DNA of 12,129 nucleotides, taken from the NCBI GenBank assembly GCA_020438525.1, contig JAGQUL010000142.1:1-12129 (forward strand), read 5' to 3'. The DNA comes from Thermoleophilia bacterium (lineage in GTDB: Bacteria; Actinomycetota; Thermoleophilia; Gaiellales; SKUG01). Shown here piece after piece: positions 6,591 through 12,129 of this stretch. The stretch's first letter is position 1, and every line of letters starts with the position of its first letter. Made by a program: the position numbers and the translations under genes. The notes under the pieces were generated by a model that was given only the letters and a program-made list of their open reading frames with translations, made no database searches and was not told the origin of the DNA.

Positions 6591-7375
6591 TGCAGACGCC
6601 CCCCGCAACCCGCCCGGAATCAGGATTCACGCTCATCGAGCTGCTCGTCGGCATGTTCCTCGGCGCCATCGTGATCGCGATGGTGATCGGACTGGTCGTC
6701 AACGTGTTCAGTTCCGGAGATCGCTCCAAGGCTCGAACCAAGTCGCAGCGCTCGGCATTCCTCGCCGCCGACCAGCTCCAGTCCGACATCCGTGCGACAC
6801 GCGCACCACAGCGCAAGCCGTACTTCACCGGATCCCCGGACCGGTTCCGAGCGATGCTGCTGCGCGACGACAACCCCGACGGCTATCAGGTGCACGACGT
6901 GCTTGCAGCAACGGGGTCATCGCTCACCTTCTATGCCGAGGTGAATCGCGCGAGCGCCGACGTCGAGTGCGTCACATGGACGCAGCAGGCCGACGGTTCC
7001 CTCCGCCGGGTCGTGCGTGCGTACAACGCAGGCTGCACCGGTGGCGGCGGCGCGGTGCTTCAGGACAAGCTGCTCGTCGAACCGCTCGCCGCACAGGCGG
7101 CCGGAGGCGCGGCACCCCCGGCGCCATTCTCATACCGACGGCTGGTACAGCCGAGCCCGATGGCTGATCCGCTCGACCCCGACGCGTGCACCGCCGTGCA
7201 GTCCCCCTCGACGTCGACGACGCTGGAGCGGGACCAGATAACCGCGGTCATGCTCGACCTGCGGGCGTTCGTCGCGAGCCGCGACGGCCACGGCGACCAG
7301 CAGCTCCAGACCACCGTGGCGATCGGGTCCCGTCAGGGCATCGAGTATCGATACGCGATCGGATGCGCGGCATGA
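6590..7375 (+). CDS. PilW/GspJ-like minor prepilin of the plus-strand operon
   Basis: A 261-residue prepilin. The 12-residue leader ends PESG; the mature protein begins FTLIELLVGMFLGAIVIAM, a textbook signal with Gly at -1, Phe at 1 and Glu at 5. The segment SAFLAADQLQSDIRATRAP is the PilW/GspJ-type helix. The body includes ECVTW and CTGGGG, an Ala/Gly/Pro-rich stretch, and a C-terminal YRYAIGC, all shared in order with the paralogue at 2919-3737. The ATG at 6590 overlaps the preceding stop by one base, and the TGA overlaps the next ATG as ATGA (7372-7375). This suggests coupled translation and near-equal amounts of the G-, W- and X-type subunits. By analogy with GspJ and PilW it should bridge the PilX-like tip protein and the other minor pilins in the periplasm or cell-wall zone. 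Confidence 0.86.
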   Translation: MQTPPATRPESGFTLIELLVGMFLGAIVIAMVIGLVVNVFSSGDRSKARTKSQRSAFLAADQLQSDIRATRAPQRKPYFTGSPDRFRAMLLRDDNPDGYQVHDVLAATGSSLTFYAEVNRASADVECVTWTQQADGSLRRVVRAYNAGCTGGGGAVLQDKLLVEPLAAQAAGGAAPPAPFSYRRLVQPSPMADPLDPDACTAVQSPSTSTTLERDQITAVMLDLRAFVASRDGHGDQQLQTTVAIGSRQGIEYRYAIGCAA

Positions 7376-8958
7376 CCCGGCCGCACAGCTACCTGCCGCG
7401 TGAATCCGGCATGAGCATCAGCATGGTCGTGCTGGCGCTCGTGATCGTGGCGATGATCATGCTCTACGTAGGGACGCAGACTCTGAACTCGCTCTACACG
7501 ACGCGCAAGAAGAGCGATCGCTCCGTCGGCATGGCCGCCGGCGACAGCGGCATCGAGAAGGTCCGCCTCGCGCTCCAGGCGGGGCTCATGCACGAGACCG
7601 ACGGCTACACGCTCAGCCTCCAGGATCTCCAGAAGCTGATCGACGGTCAGGCCGGGGCCACGATCGTCAGCAATGCTTCGACGTCGGATGCTGCCGGCAT
7701 GTCGCCGGTCAGGCTTGCCGATCCCAACGCGCGATACACGGTGCGCGAGGCAGGCACCGACACGATCGGCTACTGGCAGGTCTACGCCGTGGTGCCGCCA
7801 CACTATCTGGGGACGCAGTCCGACCTGACCGTGTACGTTCGGGCGTGGGCCACCGCGCCGAACAGCGCGAAGATCGTCACGCAGCCACGCATCTTCCGGG
7901 TCGAGTACAGGCCATCGTTCTTCTCCGACTACCAGATGGTGTCGGACGCTCCCGTGTTCGTGAAGGACAACCCGCTCTGGACGATCGACGGCCCCCTCCA
8001 CAGCAACGGCTACCCCGGTCAGGACTTCCTTACCAGCCCGGTCCCCGGCGGTCCGACGAAGACCGGCATCTGGTTCGACAAGGCACCGACGTGCAACGGT
8101 CGCGGCGCGTTCTCCACGTCGCAGGGAGCAGCGATCACGGTACCGGGCGCGAGCTGCAGCTCGCAGAAGTCCAAGGCCACCAAGAACGCGCGGCAGCTGA
8201 GCCTGCTCGGAGCCGAGGCGTCGTTCCGTCAGATCGAGCAGCGCTGCGGACTCGCCATGGTCCGGTGCTTCGATGGCCAGGCATCCTCGTTCAAGGTGAA
8301 GCTCGGCTACGAGTCGGTGAAGGTGAACGGCACGAAGATCCCGCTCGTCCAGTCAGGCGCCGACAGCAAGTCGCTCACCATCCTGCTCGACGCCGACGCG
8401 ACCGTGTCGGGCGCGCTGTCGATGGGTCCTGCAACGGCAGGAAGGCTGACGATCGCGCTGCGACGTCGCAATGCAAGCGACCGCCAACCCCAGGTCCAGC
8501 TGCTCGGACCTGGTGTGGTCGGCGCTGCAGCGCCGACGAAGGACACGGTCGGCATCGTGGCGCAGGGCGACGTGGTACTGCCGCTTCCTCCGTCCTGCAT
8601 CTCGGCCGCGAACCTCGCGGTGCTCTCGGAGTCCGGTTCGGTGACGGTGCCTCCGGAGTTCGTCACGCTCGCGCCGCCCGCCGTGAAGCTCGGTGGCCGC
8701 GAGTGCTCGACGGTGACGTTCACCGGCTCGTTCTCCACCCACGGCACGTTCCTCAGCTCCATCAAGTGGCCCGACGTGCGCACCGGCGGCAGCACACCCT
8801 CCGTGGGCTACCGGACCGTCGCGCTCCACTACAACCGCAACCTGTTCCTGAACCCGCCCCCGTTCTTTCCCACGGCGCTGCCATGGGCCGTGACGAACGT
8901 GAAGGACGCCGACACCAGCTGCCTCGCCCAGAGTGTGGGAGAACCGACATGTACGTAG
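7372..8958 (+). CDS. Large PilX/ComZ-like minor prepilin of the plus-strand operon
   Basis: A 528-residue predicted prepilin. The 13-residue leader ends PRESG; the mature protein starts MSISMVVLALVIVAMIMLYVG, with Met instead of Glu at position 5, the same departure as in its minus-strand paralogue. The helix is followed by an alpha-helical pilin-like segment, then YTVREAGTDTIGYWQVY, DYQMVSD and DGPLHSNG (residues 206-213), all with counterparts in the protein at 1360-2922. The Gly/Val-rich body (TVGIVAQGDVVLPL, LAVLSESGSVTV) suggests a beta-solenoid. The C-terminus has LNPPPFFP followed by a Cys-containing tail, again as in the paralogue. The ATG at 7372 overlaps the PilW-like stop; an in-frame ATG lies 9 nt upstream. 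The likely role is tip initiator or DNA/surface-binding subunit, by analogy with GspK and Thermus ComZ; the family match is by motif and context, not by search. Confidence 0.84.
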   Translation: MTRPHSYLPRESGMSISMVVLALVIVAMIMLYVGTQTLNSLYTTRKKSDRSVGMAAGDSGIEKVRLALQAGLMHETDGYTLSLQDLQKLIDGQAGATIVSNASTSDAAGMSPVRLADPNARYTVREAGTDTIGYWQVYAVVPPHYLGTQSDLTVYVRAWATAPNSAKIVTQPRIFRVEYRPSFFSDYQMVSDAPVFVKDNPLWTIDGPLHSNGYPGQDFLTSPVPGGPTKTGIWFDKAPTCNGRGAFSTSQGAAITVPGASCSSQKSKATKNARQLSLLGAEASFRQIEQRCGLAMVRCFDGQASSFKVKLGYESVKVNGTKIPLVQSGADSKSLTILLDADATVSGALSMGPATAGRLTIALRRRNASDRQPQVQLLGPGVVGAAAPTKDTVGIVAQGDVVLPLPPSCISAANLAVLSESGSVTVPPEFVTLAPPAVKLGGRECSTVTFTGSFSTHGTFLSSIKWPDVRTGGSTPSVGYRTVALHYNRNLFLNPPPFFPTALPWAVTNVKDADTSCLAQSVGEPTCT

Positions 8959-10919
8959 CCGAACGTCACCAGCGCCGGGAGTCGGCGTTCACGATAGTCG
9001 AAGTCCTTATCGGCGCACTTCTCGTGACAGCGGTGTTCGCGGGTGCGATGTACTTCATTGCGGGATCCGGCAGGTCACAGCAGCACGCCCTCGTTCGCCA
9101 GCGGATGGCATCGGCCGCAGACGACATCGGCCAGCGCGTGCGTGCCGACGCGAACTGGCTCAGGTCGCACCCGGAGTGCAAGGTCGCGCCGTGCGACATC
9201 AGCGACCAGTTCCCCATCGATCCGCCACGACCGGGCGACCCCCGATTCACGGCCGGAGTGACCGTGGCTCCGGTCGACAGCAGGGCCGACACCGATCCCC
9301 AGACCGGACGCGACTCCGACGGTGTGACGCCCGACTACTACCGGATCAAGGTGGTCGTGACCCTCGCTCCCGGAGAAGACGCGAAGTGGGGCGCCCAGAG
9401 TCCCTTCGAGGCACTGTCCACGGTCGACGCCACGGCGATCGGTCGCGCGGTCGGATCGATCACCGTGCAGGCGTGCGAGGTCGTGAACCAGGTCGATGAG
9501 CGAATGAGCATCGCCGGCTGCGACGGGGGAAGCGGCACTCGGCGCGACATGACCAAGCAGCCATCGCCATGCTCCAGCCCGTTCCCGCTCGCGTGGGACG
9601 ACTGGCTGCACGCGCGCCCCGTGCTGCCGCTCGGCTGCAACAAGGCGTTCGACGCGGGCAACGCCATGAACTCCTATACGACCCAGGTCGACCTGCGTGG
9701 CACGAATTCGGTCACGTTCACGCTCAAGCGCGACGCGAGCGACGGCGGGCCGGCCACGGTTCGAACGAGTGCCGATGCCGATTCCGCTGCAGCGAACGGC
9801 ACCTTCGAGTTCACCGGGCTTCCGGCCGGGTCCTACACGCTCACGGTCAATCCCGGCAAGGGCCGCGAGCTCTGGAAGACCAAGACGGTCCCCTCGGCGT
9901 TGCGGACATCCGTCCAGGCAAACCAGGCGGCGCGCGCACTCATCGTGCTTCGCCCGGTGCAGGGCGAGGGCGAGTACAAGGTGAAGGTCACGAAGGCAGT
10001 GTGGATCTACCGACTCAAGACGTTCGAGGATACCGACGTGTATACCGAATCCGCCGGTGGCTACACGGTGCAGACGACGACCCACTACCTGTACATGCGT
10101 GCTACGAAGCCCGAGCGGAAGGTATGGAACGGCCCGGCCTGGACGGGCATCGTGTCGATGGAGCCCAAGCCGTTCGACCGGTATCGCGCGAACGGCACCA
10201 CCGTCACGCAGCCGACGCTGGTGCTGCCCTGGGTCGGTAGCGGCACGAACAACCAACCGGCCGTCTACACGTTCGCAGACCTGCCGACCGGACTGCACTC
10301 GTTGCCGACCCAGCAGCCGACTCCAGATCCCGCAGGCGACCTCACGGACTTCTTCGGCGATCTGGGCAAGCGCACCGTCCACTGCACCGGCGGCACCCCG
10401 GGAGGTGCGTGCGGAAACTTCGCATGGCTGGACTCGTCGAGCACGCCCGACAGCTGGGTGTCCTGGCACAGCGAGGACGGCGAGTGCTACATCGAGAGCA
10501 GCGTGCCGCAGTATCCGATCGTCCGGAAGCTCCAGAACGCCCCCGGCGGACACGCGGATCGCTGCTCGCGTGATCTCATCTACATCAACCAGAAGACGGG
10601 CAAGAAGACCGTGGTCGAGAACTTCCTGCCCCGCAAGGACGGAACCGGAGGCTCCACGATGGTCCTGTCGATGTGGCAGGAGACGGTCTGCATCGCCGGG
10701 TGCCCTCCAGGCACGGGCGCCGCAACCGGAACGATCGGCTACCCGGACCCGTCAAGCGGCGGCAGCAATCCCAGCGTTGGAAGCTCGAGCACCCCACCGG
10801 TGAGAACGTCGACTGCTCCGCCCAAGGTGAGTTTCACCCCGCCGAAGACGGCCACCAACCCCAGTCCGGCACCGGTCTCGCTGCCGGCTGCGTCGGCAGT
10901 CCCCTCGGCAAACGGCTAG
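8949..10919 (+). CDS. V2: very large PilV-like prepilin with Cna-B-like domain and Pro/Ser/Thr tail
   Basis: A 656-residue prepilin, paralogous to V1. The 13-residue leader ends RRESA; the mature protein starts FTIVEVLIGALLVTAVFAGAM with Glu5 and Ala at -1. A pilin-like domain runs to about residue 170, then CEVVNQVDERMSIAGC. A Cna-B-like beta-sandwich follows at about 247-335, with FEFTGLPAGSYTLTV near 286-300, almost the same position as in V1. A Cys/Trp-rich C-terminal domain (GECYI, HADRCSR, ETVCIAGC) precedes a low-complexity tail of about 60 residues rich in Pro, Ser, Thr and Ala. The ATG at 8949 lies within the end of the PilX-like gene (10-bp overlap) and has GGGAG 7 nt upstream, which supports the start and coupling. 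No sortase motif or second membrane segment is seen. It is the last gene before convergent ileS. An adhesin-like tip function is inference. Confidence 0.86.
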   Translation: MYVAERHQRRESAFTIVEVLIGALLVTAVFAGAMYFIAGSGRSQQHALVRQRMASAADDIGQRVRADANWLRSHPECKVAPCDISDQFPIDPPRPGDPRFTAGVTVAPVDSRADTDPQTGRDSDGVTPDYYRIKVVVTLAPGEDAKWGAQSPFEALSTVDATAIGRAVGSITVQACEVVNQVDERMSIAGCDGGSGTRRDMTKQPSPCSSPFPLAWDDWLHARPVLPLGCNKAFDAGNAMNSYTTQVDLRGTNSVTFTLKRDASDGGPATVRTSADADSAAANGTFEFTGLPAGSYTLTVNPGKGRELWKTKTVPSALRTSVQANQAARALIVLRPVQGEGEYKVKVTKAVWIYRLKTFEDTDVYTESAGGYTVQTTTHYLYMRATKPERKVWNGPAWTGIVSMEPKPFDRYRANGTTVTQPTLVLPWVGSGTNNQPAVYTFADLPTGLHSLPTQQPTPDPAGDLTDFFGDLGKRTVHCTGGTPGGACGNFAWLDSSSTPDSWVSWHSEDGECYIESSVPQYPIVRKLQNAPGGHADRCSRDLIYINQKTGKKTVVENFLPRKDGTGGSTMVLSMWQETVCIAGCPPGTGAATGTIGYPDPSSGGSNPSVGSSSTPPVRTSTAPPKVSFTPPKTATNPSPAPVSLPAASAVPSANG

Positions 10920-10951
10920 TTGTTCGGCTGGCTGAGACGCACGAAGGCGCG
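10920..10951. other. Convergent gap between V2 and ileS
   Basis: Only 32 bp separate the stop of V2 from the stop of the convergent ileS. I see no strong stem followed by a T-run on either strand, so no intrinsic terminator can be called. Transcripts from the two sides may overlap or end by Rho. Confidence 0.4.
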
Positions 10952-12129
10952 TCATGGCCGACCGACGAGCACGCGGGCCACGTCGCCATCCACGGTGATG
11001 TCGGCCGGCCGGTCGCCGACCTCTCCCTCCACGAACGCGGTGGCGAGCACCTCGTCCGCGATCGATTCGCCATGCAGGCGCAGCGCGCTCGCCAGGTCGC
11101 CTGTCGCGCTCCACGTCACCGTGATGCGATCGGAGATGTCGAGGCCCTGGTCCTTGCGCATCGCCTGCAGCTGGCGCGTGACCTCGCGCGCGCGACCTTC
11201 GGCAACCAGCTCGTCGTCGAGCACGGTCGACACGGCAACCACCCACTCGGCGTCCTCCGCGAGTGCGAGCCCGTCGCCGGCCTGCGAGCGATGTTCGTAC
11301 TCGTCGGCCTCGAGCGTGAACTCGCCGACCCGCGCCGATCCGTCGGCATGGATCTCCACGTCGCCGGCGGCGACCGCCGCGCGGATGTCGGCGACCTGCT
11401 TGCCGTACTTCGGTCCGAGCTTGGGCAGCAGCGGCATCATCCCCTCGCTCCAGAGCCCGTCCGGCTCGTCGACGAAGCGCACCTGCTTGACGCTCAGCTC
11501 CGCGAGCACGTCGCCCATGAACGTGTCGAGCAGCTGCTCGATGCCGGCGGTGCCGGTCCCGCGGGTCGAGCGTCGGTGTACGAGCACCTCGCGCAGCGGC
11601 TGGCGCAGCTTGAGCTTCGACGACGCACGCGCGGCGCGACCCAGCGCGAGCACGCGCTGCACGGCATCGACCTGGTCGAGCAGGTCGTGCTCTGCCCACG
11701 TCACATCGACGTCCGGCCAGGGCGCGAGGTGCACGCTCTGCAGGTCGGAGTCGCTTCCGGAGTGCGGCACCACGAGCTGCGCCCACAGGTGGTCGGCGAG
11801 GAACGGCGTGGCCGGTGCCAGCACGCGCGAGGTGGCGACGAGCGCGGTCCACAGCGTGGAGTACGCCTGCTCACGGTCGGCCTCGCCCTGCTCGGCCTTC
11901 CAGAACCGTCGTCGCGAGCGACGCACGTACCAGTTGCTGAGCTCGTCGAACCAGCGCTCCACCGCGCGCGTGTACTGCGGCGAGTCCCAGCGCTCGAGTG
12001 CGGCCGTGGATTCCTGCACGAGCCGATGCGTGCGTGCGAGCAGCCACCGGTCGAGCGGGTTGTCGGGCGTCATGTCTGCGCTGAACGCCGCACCGGTCGC
12101 CTGTGCGACGAGCGCGTCGGACGGGCGCC
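10952..12129 (-). CDS. ileS: Isoleucyl-tRNA synthetase, C-terminal part (5' end outside window)
   Basis: The frame is open from the right edge of the window and ends at TGA 10954-10952, giving about 392 residues of a roughly 1000-residue enzyme that charges tRNA-Ile in the cytoplasm. The visible part is the anticodon-binding region. LDRWLLARTH is followed by the hallmark DELSNWYVRRSRRRFWK and by LAPATPFLADHLW, a block conserved in class Ia IleRS. Further on, LPKLGPKYGK and LDDELVAEGRAREVTRQLQAMRK match the C-terminal extension of type 2 (archaeal/eukaryote-like) IleRS, which many actinobacteria use. The HIGH and KMSKS motifs would lie upstream, outside the window. The ATG at 12073 is an internal methionine, not the start, because the frame continues to the edge. 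The gene is a conserved housekeeping neighbour, convergent to the pilin operon and probably unrelated in function. Confidence 0.93.
   Translation of the reverse strand, partial: RPSDALVAQATGAAFSADMTPDNPLDRWLLARTHRLVQESTAALERWDSPQYTRAVERWFDELSNWYVRRSRRRFWKAEQGEADREQAYSTLWTALVATSRVLAPATPFLADHLWAQLVVPHSGSDSDLQSVHLAPWPDVDVTWAEHDLLDQVDAVQRVLALGRAARASSKLKLRQPLREVLVHRRSTRGTGTAGIEQLLDTFMGDVLAELSVKQVRFVDEPDGLWSEGMMPLLPKLGPKYGKQVADIRAAVAAGDVEIHADGSARVGEFTLEADEYEHRSQAGDGLALAEDAEWVVAVSTVLDDELVAEGRAREVTRQLQAMRKDQGLDISDRITVTWSATGDLASALRLHGESIADEVLATAFVEGEVGDRPADITVDGDVARVLVGRP

Noticed and set aside
7845..8948. Open frame upstream of V2 in the same frame
   Set aside because: It is an out-of-frame shadow of the PilX/ComZ-like gene. 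V2 starts at 8949, with a clear ribosome binding site and prepilin leader.
9075..10553. 492-residue minus-strand open frame opposite V2
   Set aside because: Arg/Gly/Val-rich antisense sequence with no recognisable domain or start signal; typical GC-rich shadow.
10752..11852. 366-residue minus-strand frame overlapping ileS
   Set aside because: Very Arg/Ala-rich and out of frame with the clearly conserved IleRS sequence on the same strand.
12074..12129. ileS start at the ATG at 12073
   Set aside because: The frame stays open to the window edge, and the conserved LDRW block lies in the middle of normal IleRS proteins, so this Met is internal. The visible residues before it match IleRS poorly, but 56 nt is too little to claim a frameshift.

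Overview
High-GC bacterial DNA, most likely from an actinobacterium. This is an inference from strong G/C third-position bias and an IleRS C-terminus of the archaeal/eukaryote-like type 2 form; I cannot name a genus. About 10.9 kb of the window is a dense block of ten type IV prepilin or pseudopilin genes. The 3' part of ileS lies at the right end. No tRNA, rRNA, IS element, CRISPR array, pilus ATPase, platform protein, secretin or prepilin peptidase was found, so the assembly machine must be encoded elsewhere.

Layout. Left edge: a minus-strand PilV-like prepilin (19-210) cut short at a 7-bp tandem duplication, divergent from a plus-strand GspG-like pilin (317-823). Next is a minus-strand operon read right to left: PilW-like (3737-2919), large PilX/ComZ-like (2922-1360), GspG-like (1363-854). 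These are linked by GTGA and ATGA stop/start overlaps. A 121-bp divergent control region (3738-3858) separates it from a plus-strand operon: large PilV-like V1 (3859-5892), GspG-like (5988-6590), PilW-like (6590-7375), PilX/ComZ-like (7372-8958), large PilV-like V2 (8949-10919). The last four are tightly packed or overlapping. ileS converges from the right (10952 to the edge).

How they fit together. The two operons are paralogous. The PilW pair, the PilX/ComZ pair and the V1/V2 pair each share specific motifs. Each operon could build one minor-pilin tip or priming complex. The PilX-like proteins are the only prepilins here lacking the conserved Glu at mature position 5, as in GspK, the tip pseudopilin of type II secretion. 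Both have a large Gly/Val-rich, probably beta-solenoid, body comparable to ComZ of the Thermus pilA1-A2-A3-comZ-pilA4 competence cluster. V1 and V2 carry an unusually large (over 600 residue) Cys-rich extension with a Cna-B-like beta-sandwich, which suggests adhesion or ligand binding at a pilus tip. The most notable points are the head-to-head duplicated tip operons, the giant PilV-like pilins, a codon-usage mosaic inside V1, and the duplication-broken pilin at the left edge.
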